Positions 9,408 through 19,467 of a DNA stretch of 64,000 nucleotides are shown here, piece after piece (the stretch's first letter is position 1; every line of letters starts with the position of its first letter). The translations under genes were made by a program, and so were the position numbers. The notes below the pieces were generated by a model that saw only the letters and a list, made by a program, of their open reading frames with translations, was not told where the DNA came from and made no database searches. Where the stretch lies: the NCBI GenBank assembly GCA_019873645.1, contig JAIOAX010000016.1, positions 39,928 through 103,927 of the forward strand. Reading direction: 5' to 3'. Source of the DNA: Chloroflexota bacterium (GTDB taxonomy: Bacteria > Chloroflexota > Anaerolineae > B4-G1 > SLSP01).

Positions 9408-10337
9408 ATGGTGGAGACTATAGTGGATGTCCAGATTCAAGACACCATGATGACCGGCGTATCAGTGGTAGTCCCCGCCTACAATGAAGAATTGGGGATT
9501 GGGCCGGTGCTGGAACAGTTGCGTAACGTGTTGACAAACGCGCCGTTCGCCCACGAAATCATCGTCGTAGATGATGGCTCGCAAGATAACACCGCAGCAG
9601 TCGTCCGCCAGTATCCCGATGTACGCCTGCTCACCCACAAACGCAACCTGGGCTACGGCGCAGCGTTGAAAACGGCCATTCGTCATGCGCACTACGGCCT
9701 CATCTGCATTACTGACGCCGACGGTACTTATCCCAATGCGCGCATCCCTGAACTTGTAAACCAACTCGCCAACAACGACTACGATATGGTTGTCGGTGCA
9801 CGGAAAGGCACCGAGGTCGTCATACCCTGGATACGCAAACCGGCCAAGTGGATTATCGGGAAGCTTGCCGAACTAATCGCCGGGCAGCCTATTCCCGACA
9901 TCAACTCCGGGCTACGGGTTTTCAAACGTGCCGTTGCGCTACGGTTTTTCAGCATGCTCCCCGACGGATTCTCCTTCACGACCACGCTCACGTTGGGGAT
10001 GCTGACCAACGGCTATGCTGTCACCTATATGCCCATCAACTATATGGCGCGAACCGGGAAATCGAAGATCAAGCCGGTACGCGACACGCTGAACTTTGTC
10101 AATCTGATTCTGCGGATGGCGTTGTACTTTGCGCCGCTTAAAATTTTCCTGCCGTTGAGCGGGTTCCTGTTGTTACTGGGATTGCTATGGGGCATTTTCA
10201 GTTGGGCGGTGTTGAAACGTCTGGCCGATGTGAGCACCGTGGTCATCATTATGGCGGCCGTTCAAATCGCAGCGGTAGGGATGCTCGCGGAACTCATTGA
10301 TCGGCGGCTGCCGAATTATTACCGGGAGGAAGAATGA
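9408..10337 (+). CDS. Family 2 glycosyltransferase (DPM1-like)
   Basis: SVVVPAYNEELGIGPVLEQL, IIVVDDGSQDNT, DADGTYP; C-terminal TM segments. Confidence 0.9.
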   Translation: MVETIVDVQIQDTMMTGVSVVVPAYNEELGIGPVLEQLRNVLTNAPFAHEIIVVDDGSQDNTAAVVRQYPDVRLLTHKRNLGYGAALKTAIRHAHYGLICITDADGTYPNARIPELVNQLANNDYDMVVGARKGTEVVIPWIRKPAKWIIGKLAELIAGQPIPDINSGLRVFKRAVALRFFSMLPDGFSFTTTLTLGMLTNGYAVTYMPINYMARTGKSKIKPVRDTLNFVNLILRMALYFAPLKIFLPLSGFLLLLGLLWGIFSWAVLKRLADVSTVVIIMAAVQIAAVGMLAELIDRRLPNYYREEE

Positions 10338-11002
10338 CGACGGGCGTCTACGATATTGATTATTTTGAAGGCCGCCGCCACAAACGACAGTTTATCTATC
10401 GCTTGCGCCGCCGCACCGACGAAGTAGAACGCGTACTGCGCCGCTATCACCACAGACCTTTGCGCGTGATCGTGGATGTCGGTACAGCAGATGGATTGAT
10501 GCTGGCCGACTTGCGCAAACGCCTGGGACCGTTGACCTTCCTGGGCATTGATTACAGCCTGCCGCTCCTGCGTGCCGTGGTTCTTGAAGGCGTGTACAAA
10601 GGACAGGGAGATGCCCTGGCCTTGCCGGTGCGTAGCCAGGCGGCAGATGCCGTCATCGCCACGGCGGTCATCGAACATGTCCCCAACGCAGACGCCTTAC
10701 TGGGCGAATGCTGGCGGATACTACGGCCCGGCGGATTACTGGTGTTGACGACCCCCAATCCGTTGATGGACTGTCTCGCTGCAATCCTGGGGATCTTGAA
10801 GGACGCCCAACACAGCCAAACTTTTACCCTCAAGGAACTCTCCACACGCGTGACAAAGCATGGTTTCGAGATTGTAGAAGCGCGTAAGTTTATGTTGTCC
10901 CCCATCGGTTTTCCGGCAGAAAAAACCATCGAGCGGGTCTTTGGGCCATTGGGACTTCAGTTCATGATGGCGAATCAACTGGTCGTTGGACGCAAAAGCT
11001 GA
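10334..11002 (+). CDS. Class I SAM-dependent methyltransferase
   Basis: VIVDVGTADGLML...ALALPVRSQAADAVIATAVIEHVPNADALLGECWRILRPGGLLVLTTPN. Confidence 0.88.
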   Translation: MTTGVYDIDYFEGRRHKRQFIYRLRRRTDEVERVLRRYHHRPLRVIVDVGTADGLMLADLRKRLGPLTFLGIDYSLPLLRAVVLEGVYKGQGDALALPVRSQAADAVIATAVIEHVPNADALLGECWRILRPGGLLVLTTPNPLMDCLAAILGILKDAQHSQTFTLKELSTRVTKHGFEIVEARKFMLSPIGFPAEKTIERVFGPLGLQFMMANQLVVGRKS

Positions 11003-11052
11003 AGTATTCCCATACCCGTTATGAACACAATGACATACAGAGGAGAGAGGAA

Positions 11053-12471
11053 ATGAAAGTTCTGTTAATCAATCCACCGAGCGAACAAGAACTTATCGGC
11101 AACAACCCGGCCATCATAGAAGAGGAACGGGGATACAATCCGCCTCTGGGACTCCTATACGTGGCGGCATACCTGGAATCCCATGCGGCGCGTGAACATG
11201 AAGTCACCGTCATTGATGCCCAGGTGGAAGAACTATCATACACACAACTCGCCGAACGGATCAAACAGATTGCTCCCGATGTCGTTGGATTGACAGCGAT
11301 GACTTTTACGCTGCTGGACGTTATCCATACCATCCAGGTGGTGAAAGCCCATGCCCCCCAGGCGCGAGTGGTAGTAGGCGGGCCGCATGCGCATTTGTTC
11401 CCCGCAGAAACGCTCAGTCTGCCCGGCGTTGATTTTGTCGTTATAGGTGAAGGAGAAGAAGCCTTCTACCAGTTGGTACAACACCTGGACACTCCAGAGC
11501 AACTGGCACAGATTCGCGGACTGGTGTTCCGTCACGCTGGTCAGATTGTAAAAACCGGGGCCGCCGCGATGATTCAAGACCTGGACAGTCTACCGTTTCC
11601 CGCGCGGCACCTGACGCCGTATCAAAAATACTCCTCTCTACTGGCACGTCGCAACCCCATCACGACCATGTTTACCAGCCGCGGCTGCCCGTTCCGTTGC
11701 GCCTTTTGCGACCGCCCGCACCTCGGCAAACGCTTCCGTGCGCGCTCTCCCCAAAACGTCGTGGATGAAATGGCGGCCTGCGTCAATCTGGGCATTTATG
11801 AATTCCTCATTTACGATGATACGTTTACGGTAGATCGCAAGCGCGTCTTGGGCATCTGCGAGGAAATCCGGCAGCGAAAACTGGATATCGGCTGGGACAT
11901 TCGCGCGCGGGTAGATACAGTGGATGAGTCTCTGCTCGCAGCACTCCGCGCCGCCGGCTGTGAACGCATCCACTATGGCGTAGAAGCCGGTACTGAAAAA
12001 ATCCTCAAAGTCCTCAACAAGGGCATCACCCTGCCCCAAGTGCAAAATGCGTTCAAATGGACCAAGAAAGCCGGTATAGAGACATTGGCCTACTTTATGA
12101 TCGGCTCTCCTACAGAAACGCGAGAAGACATTTTGCAAACGATCAGGTTTGCCGAGCGTCTCGATCCGGACTATGTGCACATCACGATTTTGACGCCTTT
12201 TCCGGGCACCCAGATATACTTCGATGGCCTGGCTCAGGGGGTCTTTACCGAAGATTTCTGGCAAAAGTTTGCCGCCGATCCAACACCCAATTTTGTGCCC
12301 CGTTACTGGGAACAAGAACTTTCAACCGCTGAACTCATCACTATGTTGAACCAGGCATACAAACGGTTTTATCTGCGCCCGCGCTATATCTGGAAACGTC
12401 TCACACGGGTTCGTTCCCTGAGGGAATTAGCGCGCAAGGCCCATGCCGGTATCAAAGTATTACGTCTGTAG
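11053..12471 (+). CDS. B12-binding radical SAM protein
   Basis: N-terminal cobalamin-binding-like fold; TSRGCPFRCAFCDRP (CxxxCxxC). Confidence 0.92.
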   Translation: MKVLLINPPSEQELIGNNPAIIEEERGYNPPLGLLYVAAYLESHAAREHEVTVIDAQVEELSYTQLAERIKQIAPDVVGLTAMTFTLLDVIHTIQVVKAHAPQARVVVGGPHAHLFPAETLSLPGVDFVVIGEGEEAFYQLVQHLDTPEQLAQIRGLVFRHAGQIVKTGAAAMIQDLDSLPFPARHLTPYQKYSSLLARRNPITTMFTSRGCPFRCAFCDRPHLGKRFRARSPQNVVDEMAACVNLGIYEFLIYDDTFTVDRKRVLGICEEIRQRKLDIGWDIRARVDTVDESLLAALRAAGCERIHYGVEAGTEKILKVLNKGITLPQVQNAFKWTKKAGIETLAYFMIGSPTETREDILQTIRFAERLDPDYVHITILTPFPGTQIYFDGLAQGVFTEDFWQKFAADPTPNFVPRYWEQELSTAELITMLNQAYKRFYLRPRYIWKRLTRVRSLRELARKAHAGIKVLRL

Positions 12472-12495
12472 CTTTCCAGTGTTTTAAGGAAACCT

Positions 12496-13773
12496 ATGTC
12501 TGAGTCCAATCAAATCACACAACACCCTCTACTCCGCTGGCTGACGCCCTTGCTGACACCGCGCCGTATGAACTATGCCAAATGGCTCGGCGGCGCGCTG
12601 TGGGCAGCGTGGCTGATAAGCCTGCTCCTGGGGCCGGGGAACTTCGATTTGGCCGGGCAGGTCATCGGCACCGATTTCCTGCAATACTACACCGCCGGCT
12701 ACATCGTGCGCTACGGTGATCCCACACGCCTCTACGATATCCAGTATCAGGCAGACCTGGAAATTCAGCTTGTGGGGCCAGAGGTATCCGGCTTCTACGG
12801 TTTTATCCTGCCACCCTTTATGGCCTGGTTCTTCTGGCCCTTCGCCCGGTTGCCCTACGTCTGGAGTTTTGCCCTGTGGAGTCTGCTGGGACTGTTACTG
12901 TTGTGGCTAAGCCTGAAATGGCTGCTTCTCCCGGCCACTCACCCGCGACCGGTATTCGTTTGGTGTCTCACCTGGTTTCCGGTCTTCGCGGCGATGGCAT
13001 TCGGACAAAACTCTCTGCTGAGCCTGTTTCTGTTTGCCCTGACCTATCGGCTATGGTCGCGGGAGCGACCATTCTGGGCCGGGATGACAGCCAGTTTGCT
13101 GGCCTACAAACCACAACTGTTGTTAGGGTTGGGCCTCCTGTGGCTGTTGCGCTGGCGCAAAGATTGGCGCACGCTGTTGGGAATGGGCATAGGGGGAAGT
13201 GTCCTGGTGGCACTATGCTTTGTGACGTTGCCCGAAGCCAGCCGCGCTTACATTGATTTTGCGCTTACCGTCATTCCCAACATTCCCAACTGGCCGGGAC
13301 GACAACTCTGGCACATGCAAACGTTTTATGAGTTCTGGTTGCTTTTGCTGCCGGGATTGCCGGTCGTAGCCACCATAGCGCGCTGGATTTTTATCGGCAT
13401 CGGCGGGATAGCCTTTGTGCGTTTTGTACGCCGCTACCAGACAGACAAACACCTGCTCTACGCCGGGATGATGTGTCTGCTCATCTGGATTACGCCCCAC
13501 GCCAACATCTACGAAATGAGCCTCCTGCTCATTCCCGCGCTGCTGTTATGGGAACATCGCCCGGAACTGCGACTGGGATGGCGGCGGCTCTTTGTCCTGT
13601 TGTGGCTGGCGTTTTTGTTCGGCGGGCCGCTGGTTTACGCGCAACTGGAAGTCCTGCACCTGCCCTTTGCGGTGCAGATCGGCGTACCGCTGTGGATGAT
13701 GGCGTTCTATCTGGCTTACACGTGGCTCATGATGCCGGAACAGGAAGCCACTGGGGCAGTTTCCCTGATGTAA
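12496..13773 (+). CDS. GT87/DUF2029-like integral membrane glycosyltransferase
   Basis: Multi-TM, GTDFLQYYTAGYIVRYGDPTRLYD motif. Confidence 0.75.
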   Translation: MSESNQITQHPLLRWLTPLLTPRRMNYAKWLGGALWAAWLISLLLGPGNFDLAGQVIGTDFLQYYTAGYIVRYGDPTRLYDIQYQADLEIQLVGPEVSGFYGFILPPFMAWFFWPFARLPYVWSFALWSLLGLLLLWLSLKWLLLPATHPRPVFVWCLTWFPVFAAMAFGQNSLLSLFLFALTYRLWSRERPFWAGMTASLLAYKPQLLLGLGLLWLLRWRKDWRTLLGMGIGGSVLVALCFVTLPEASRAYIDFALTVIPNIPNWPGRQLWHMQTFYEFWLLLLPGLPVVATIARWIFIGIGGIAFVRFVRRYQTDKHLLYAGMMCLLIWITPHANIYEMSLLLIPALLLWEHRPELRLGWRRLFVLLWLAFLFGGPLVYAQLEVLHLPFAVQIGVPLWMMAFYLAYTWLMMPEQEATGAVSLM

Positions 13774-13778
13774 CTCGA

Positions 13779-14771
13779 CTACGCCATCGAAAGCCGGTCA
13801 GGCGCTTCAGGCGTTTCCAACCATTGCTTGGTCCGTCGCAGCCCCGTGAGCAAGGTCACCTGCGGCACCCAGCGCAATACGCGGCGCGCTTTCTCGATAT
13901 TCACCACCCGCCGGCGAATATTATCAATGTCGCGGCGATCAATGTAAATCGGTGCGGACTCCAATCCATACAAGTCCAGCACGGCACGGGCCAATGCTTC
14001 GATGCTGGTTTCTACGCCGGTGCCCACATTGAAAACTTCCCCTTCGGATTTTGGCGACAGCGCCGCCAGTAAGGTCGCTTCGACCGCATCTTCGACAAAA
14101 GTGAAATCGCGCGTCTGTTGACCGTCGCCGTGAATCGCCGGAGGCTGCCCGAGTTGCGCGCGCTGCATGAACTTCGCCACCACACCACAATAGGGATTTT
14201 GAGGGTCTTGCCACAACCCGTAAACATTGGAATAGCGCACTACCACCACCGGCACGTCATAGCTTTCATAAAATGCCTGACAGTATCCCTCACCGCTAAA
14301 TTTGCTGACCGCATAAGGCGTCAATAAACTGATCCGGTCATCCTCATTGATGGGCAAATAACGCGGATTGCCATAAACCGAAACCGAAGACGTATAAACC
14401 ACCCGTTGTGGGTGAAAATCACGGGCGGCCAACAGCACATTCAACGTCCCCCCGATATTGGTCTCAAAATCCTCGTAAGGATTACGAGTCGAGGCAATAA
14501 TATTACGTGCGGCCAAATGAAAAACCAATTCCGCCTGCGAGACCAGTTCTCGCACTAAGCCAGCATCGGTGACACTACCTCGCACCAGATGGTAGTGGGC
14601 AGAATCAATCCCGCGCAAGTTCTCGACACGCCCGGTGAAGAAGTCGTCCAATACCGTGACTTCCGCGCCTTCGCCAATCAGCCGGCGCACCAGATTCGAG
14701 CCGATAAAACCTGCACCGCCGGTCACCAGCACCCGCCGACCGCTCAGTTCGCTTTTCACCGCATAATTCAC
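13779..14771 (-). CDS. NAD-dependent epimerase/dehydratase (extended SDR)
   Basis: VLVTGGAGFIGSNLVRRLI; YAVSKFSGE; likely GTG start overlapping the upstream TGA. Confidence 0.9.
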   Translation of the reverse strand: MNYAVKSELSGRRVLVTGGAGFIGSNLVRRLIGEGAEVTVLDDFFTGRVENLRGIDSAHYHLVRGSVTDAGLVRELVSQAELVFHLAARNIIASTRNPYEDFETNIGGTLNVLLAARDFHPQRVVYTSSVSVYGNPRYLPINEDDRISLLTPYAVSKFSGEGYCQAFYESYDVPVVVVRYSNVYGLWQDPQNPYCGVVAKFMQRAQLGQPPAIHGDGQQTRDFTFVEDAVEATLLAALSPKSEGEVFNVGTGVETSIEALARAVLDLYGLESAPIYIDRRDIDNIRRRVVNIEKARRVLRWVPQVTLLTGLRRTKQWLETPEAPDRLSMA

Positions 14772-15493
14772 TTTTTCACCCCCAACGTCAAATAAATCAT
14801 CGGACGCAAAATCCGCCACCAATCACGCACTGGTTTCATCTTGGTCGTACCGCCGGTATGATAGATAACTTTCATGGGCGCCTCAGTCACTTTATAGCCC
14901 TCGCGCACCGCTTTGTAAAACAAATACGGCTCTAACTCGTATGTGTTTAACCAGTCTTGCCAGAGATTGATCTTGCCGTCGGCAAAAATCCGCACGTGAA
15001 ACGCCCGTCCGCCGTTGGTCGCGTCGGTGCAGGCAAAACCGGTCAATAAACGAAAGGTCGCCGCATAGACCCAGGTGAAGAAACGACGAAACCAGTTGAT
15101 GTTGGGCGATTGCAAGCCACGGAAACGGCGTGACCCTTGAACAAAATCATAGCCTTCTTCAAGGATCGGGCGCAGCAAGCCGGGCAATTCTGTGGGATCG
15201 TGTTGATCGTCCCCGGAAAGGATCGCTACCACCGAGAAATCATGCGCCAGCGCGTAATCAATGCCGGTGCGGATTGCCGCACCCACGCCGGCATTGCGCT
15301 CATGACGCACGACCCAGGCGCCAGCCGCCGCCGCTTCAGCCGCAGTATCGTCCCGCGAGCCGTCATCTACCACTACAATGCCGTCCACGGCCTGTGTCAA
15401 GGCCTTCCGCACCACCCGCCCGATTTTTCCTTGTTCATTATAGGCCGGAATGACCACTAAAACCCGTGGTTTTTGCGTTTCTTGAGCTACCAT
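14768..15493 (-). CDS. Family 2 glycosyltransferase
   Basis: VLVVIPAYNEQGKIGRVVRKAL, GIVVVDDGSRDDT, ILSGDDQHDP. Confidence 0.9.
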   Translation of the reverse strand: MVAQETQKPRVLVVIPAYNEQGKIGRVVRKALTQAVDGIVVVDDGSRDDTAAEAAAAGAWVVRHERNAGVGAAIRTGIDYALAHDFSVVAILSGDDQHDPTELPGLLRPILEEGYDFVQGSRRFRGLQSPNINWFRRFFTWVYAATFRLLTGFACTDATNGGRAFHVRIFADGKINLWQDWLNTYELEPYLFYKAVREGYKVTEAPMKVIYHTGGTTKMKPVRDWWRILRPMIYLTLGVKK

Positions 15494-15524
15494 TGGCCCC
15501 TTTCCCTCCCCTAAGTCTGCTCTC

Positions 15525-16769
15525 CTACGGTACCCAGGTCTCCAACACAAACAACACAGTTAAAAAACACATCCCCACGGCTCCGCTCCCCACCAGCAAC
15601 AGACGCTGCCAGGAACGTCGTATCAGTGGCGCCAGCCCGATGAATACCGGGAAGGCCAGGAACAAATGTCGCGGCAGTCCCATATACGGATGCGCCATCC
15701 CTGTATGGTAACTCAGGCTGATCCCCACGACCGTCAGTCCATAGAGGCGATAAGAGGGGCGTAGACGTGGCCAGGCCAGGACAAATGCTATCAAAAACAT
15801 CGCCCCCAACACCAGATTCACAATCAAGTCAGTATCTGGTGTGCGCCACAGGCGAATGAGCGCCAGTTCCGCCGCTTTCCAGGGCCAGGTCAACACATGC
15901 GCCGCGCCTACCTTGCCGGCGCTCGGCGAGATCATCAACGAATAGATCAATCTGAAAGGAGAACTGAAATCGAGCTGCGGTCCACCAATCACGAAAACCC
16001 GATAGAGCGTCCACAACAACAACCCCAGGGGAAGCAACCCAAGCGCCAACCACTCCCGCCAGGCACGCAGCAGAGCGCGGATTGAGCCTTTGTGGGACGT
16101 CCACAGTTCCCATGCCAGCGGCATCATCAAGAAAAGCCCCTGCTGGCGGGTCAACACAGCCAGCGCGCCGGCGGCGCCTGCCAACCACCAGCGCCGCCGT
16201 CTGGCCCACCATAGCGTCAAGGCCGCCCACAGCATAAACAGGCTTTCATTGTAAGGGGCAAAAAAGATAAAAGCCACCGGGAAAAAGAACACCAGGTAAA
16301 ACGCCGTTGAAATCTGCGTCGGAGACAAATCCAGGGCCGCCAACCGCTCAAACACATATATAAAGGCGCTGAGCGCGGCCAATGTCACCAGCGATAAAGC
16401 CACCAGCGGCTCTACGCCGATGCGGGTCAATGGCCACGCTAACCAGGCATACAGCGGATGAAACGCATCGGTGCCATTGCCAAAGCGGTATCCCTCGGTG
16501 AGGATCCGCACATACCAGACGGCATCCCAGCGCTCCCAAGGCGCCAGCCAGACCCGCTGCAACCATTGCCTTAACGGCACAGAAGGTGGCCACAAGGCCA
16601 CAGATTGCTCCAACGGCGTCAAAGGACGTAAGGGGGAAACCCAGGCCGCACAGATACCGGTGATCAAGCGCAAAATAAGGCACAACACAACCCACTGCCA
16701 GAAAAATCGCGGCGCATTGTGGCGCGATGACTCAGACGTAGCCGTTGCTATTGCGGATGAATGATTCAT
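15525..16769 (-). CDS. PIG-V/ArnT-like mannosyltransferase family membrane protein
   Basis: Multi-TM; WERWDAVWYVRILTEGY; ATGA overlap with the upstream gene. Confidence 0.7.
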   Translation of the reverse strand: MNHSSAIATATSESSRHNAPRFFWQWVVLCLILRLITGICAAWVSPLRPLTPLEQSVALWPPSVPLRQWLQRVWLAPWERWDAVWYVRILTEGYRFGNGTDAFHPLYAWLAWPLTRIGVEPLVALSLVTLAALSAFIYVFERLAALDLSPTQISTAFYLVFFFPVAFIFFAPYNESLFMLWAALTLWWARRRRWWLAGAAGALAVLTRQQGLFLMMPLAWELWTSHKGSIRALLRAWREWLALGLLPLGLLLWTLYRVFVIGGPQLDFSSPFRLIYSLMISPSAGKVGAAHVLTWPWKAAELALIRLWRTPDTDLIVNLVLGAMFLIAFVLAWPRLRPSYRLYGLTVVGISLSYHTGMAHPYMGLPRHLFLAFPVFIGLAPLIRRSWQRLLLVGSGAVGMCFLTVLFVLETWVP

Positions 16770-18337
16770 AAAGGCCGCCGCCGCCACAGTTGAGTCTGAG
16801 GATCAGCGTATTCCTGTTCCCATAAGGGATCGTTTTTCAAGGATTCCAACAGCTCACGTTGCTCTGTCACATCTATTAACAACCGGTCGGCCCCGTAGGC
16901 AGACAAAATCTCATTATATCGTGTCCCATGGCTAATTCTGAGATAATCCTGCCACTGTGCGTAGGGATACAATTCCACCCGCGGGTCAATAAAAACCTGT
17001 TGCTCAGGCAACGCCCAGATGAGATAACTACCATAGCCCATAGCATTAAAAAGATGCCCTCCGGGATGTGCCTTGAGATACGCCACCGCCTTGAGTGGCG
17101 TCAGCGTAGACAAAAGCGGACCTTCGGGGACATCGCGCCAGACCTGTGCCCAGTACCCCGCCGGCAGTGGCAGAGTCTCGACGAACCATGGCTGCGCCAG
17201 CAACACCGGTATAAACAGCAAGACCGCCAGCACGAGGTTGAGCAAATTACGTTGCGGCGCAAAGGCAGGCCAACGCAACGGTAGTTCCTTCAATGCGCGG
17301 GCCAACAATGGCATCATGGTCATGCCAAACCAGACCACATAACGCTGCCCGCTCCAGGCCAGCCACAGAAAACCCACCAGCAACAATGCCTCCGTCGGCG
17401 TGGGGCGGTAGCGAGTATAGGTCAACACCAGCAACAGCACGAGAATGCCGATGTAGAACGCCATATTGGCGATGCCGTTCGGTGTGGGCGATTGCCATTC
17501 CACCACAAGCTGCTGGCTAGGGGGATTGGTCATCAGCCCAATCACATAGTTGACGATGCCCACAAAGCGCGGATTAACCAGGGTTGCCAGCGCCGTCAAC
17601 CCGCCGACCAGTACCAGCCATCCCACCTCACGCCAACTGCGCGCGCCATCGAGCTTGAACCATGTCCGCAGCGCCTCGCCGGTGGTGAAAATCCCCAACA
17701 AGACCAATCCCAGGATAAAAGCACCATGGGCATTGACCCAAAAAACCATCAGCGGCGGGCAGAGAAGCAGCCAGCGTGCGCGCAACGCACCATCGGCATA
17801 GCGGCACAACAAAATGAAGTAGAACACAAAGGGCAGCCATGACCAGATTTGTGGACGAACGATGAGGTTATTGAAAGCCATCAAAGATGCGAAGGTCAGA
17901 GGCAGCGCGGCCAGCCGCCACGACGCCGACCGACGTTTAGCTTCCACACCAAGCAGGCCAAACGCGACCAGGGCCATCGCCGTGCGGATAAACAGCAACA
18001 GCGCCACACCACCCCATCGGTATATCCCATACAGCAGCCACTGTCCCAACCATGCGCCATAGAAAAATGGCGCGTCTTCCGGCAGTGTCCAGGCAAACAG
18101 ATTCGTCGTAGGGATTTTTCCGGTGGTATAGATCAACTCACCGATTTTGAGGTGCCACCACAAATCATGGGGTGGCTGCGGCACAAGAGAGACATAGAAA
18201 CCAAAGCTCGCCAATACCACCAGAAACCACAATGCGGCTGTGGGCAGAGCAAACCACGTCCAGGAGAAAGGTCGGTTTTGTTCCCTATGAGACATTGCGC
18301 TGCGTGCCTCAGTTTTCCAGTTCTGTTCAAATTGCAC
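16766..18337 (-). CDS. Multi-TM membrane protein (paralogue of 7847-9376)
   Basis: Same conserved N- and C-terminal blocks as the 7847-9376 protein. Confidence 0.75.
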   Translation of the reverse strand: MQFEQNWKTEARSAMSHREQNRPFSWTWFALPTAALWFLVVLASFGFYVSLVPQPPHDLWWHLKIGELIYTTGKIPTTNLFAWTLPEDAPFFYGAWLGQWLLYGIYRWGGVALLLFIRTAMALVAFGLLGVEAKRRSASWRLAALPLTFASLMAFNNLIVRPQIWSWLPFVFYFILLCRYADGALRARWLLLCPPLMVFWVNAHGAFILGLVLLGIFTTGEALRTWFKLDGARSWREVGWLVLVGGLTALATLVNPRFVGIVNYVIGLMTNPPSQQLVVEWQSPTPNGIANMAFYIGILVLLLVLTYTRYRPTPTEALLLVGFLWLAWSGQRYVVWFGMTMMPLLARALKELPLRWPAFAPQRNLLNLVLAVLLFIPVLLAQPWFVETLPLPAGYWAQVWRDVPEGPLLSTLTPLKAVAYLKAHPGGHLFNAMGYGSYLIWALPEQQVFIDPRVELYPYAQWQDYLRISHGTRYNEILSAYGADRLLIDVTEQRELLESLKNDPLWEQEYADPQTQLWRRRPL

Positions 18338-18387
18338 ATTATCGGCTTAAACAAATAGAGGTCAAACCATCTCAAACCGGATATAAA

Positions 18388-18420
18388 AAAGTCCCGCGCT
18401 TGCGCGCGGGACTTTTTTGT
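18388..18420. terminator. Bidirectional intrinsic terminator (AAAAAAGTCCCGCGC...GCGCGGGACTTTTTT)
   Basis: GC-rich stem flanked by A- and T-tracts. Confidence 0.9.
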
Positions 18421-18435
18421 GCGACATTCTTACGC

Positions 18436-18588
18436 TTAGCCGCCCAGACCGCTGGTAATCTGGCTGAAGATGGTCGAAATCTGTGACCCCAACAGTGTCA
18501 GGACAACGATCACGACGATAGCAATCAGCACCAGAATCAGCGCATACTCGACCAGGCCCTGGCCTTCCTCACGTGGTAGATACAACAT
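18436..18588 (-). CDS. Flp/Fap-type pilin, 50 aa (absent from ORF track)
   Basis: MLYLPREEGQGLVEYALILVLIAIVVIVVLTLLGSQISTIFSQITSGLGG; G/QGLVEYALIL pilin signature; ATAGGAGGTGTTGCAATG start context; terminator downstream. Confidence 0.92.
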   Translation of the reverse strand: MLYLPREEGQGLVEYALILVLIAIVVIVVLTLLGSQISTIFSQITSGLGG

Positions 18589-18816
18589 TGCAACACCTCC
18601 TATATTAAGATTTAAGTTTGTAAAGAGTTATTTTTTCAACCTGCCTATATATTATCCTATCTCAAGAGAGAACGCAATAGGAAATTAGTACTGTCATAAC
18701 CAAAATTTGACCTTAGCCGGCTTGAGTCCAGAAAATACCTGGCGTACAGAAGTTTATGGCCTTCCGAGCATCCCTACACCCCTTTACCATCTCCGCAAAA
18801 CCGCTATAATCGCCTT

Positions 18817-19467
18817 ATGCATATGGAACTGGTATTGGCTTCCCAATCGCCCCGGCGACGCGAAATGATCGCCTGGCTCGGCCTGCCTGTAAGCCTGGCT
18901 GGCGCGGACGTCGTCGAAGAACCGCTGGAAGCCGAGGGACCCTTGACGATGACGATCCGGCTGGCGCGCGCCAAAGCTTACACTGTCGCGGCAAACGTGC
19001 GTGGCGCCTGGATCCTGGCAGCCGATACGGTCGTGGACCTGGATAACGTGCCGCTCGGCAAACCGCGCGACCCGACGGAAGCGCGTGCGATGTTGTGCTC
19101 CTTGCGAGGGCGATCCCATGCCGTCCATACCGCCGTCATCCTCTACCATCCACGCATACAACAGGAGCTAGGACGCTGCGTCACTACCCAAGTGCTTATG
19201 CGCCCTTATACAGACGCAGAGATCGCAGCCTATGTCGCCAGCCGCGATCCACTGGACAAAGCCGGAGCCTACGCCATTCAAAACGCTACATTCCGGCCGG
19301 TTGCGCGTGTGGAGCGCTGTTATGCCAACGTCGTCGGTCTGCCATTGTGCGCCGTCGCCGCGCTGCTGGCCGAGTGGGGGCTATCACTGCCGGTGAACAT
19401 TCCCGATCTCTGTCTAACGCATTTCAACTATATCTGTCCTGGCCCGGATACAGGAGCAAGTTTATGA
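18817..19467 (+). CDS. maf: Maf-like nucleotide pyrophosphatase
   Basis: LVLASQSPRRREMIAWLGLP; AADTVVDLDN. Confidence 0.93.
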   Translation: MHMELVLASQSPRRREMIAWLGLPVSLAGADVVEEPLEAEGPLTMTIRLARAKAYTVAANVRGAWILAADTVVDLDNVPLGKPRDPTEARAMLCSLRGRSHAVHTAVILYHPRIQQELGRCVTTQVLMRPYTDAEIAAYVASRDPLDKAGAYAIQNATFRPVARVERCYANVVGLPLCAVAALLAEWGLSLPVNIPDLCLTHFNYICPGPDTGASL

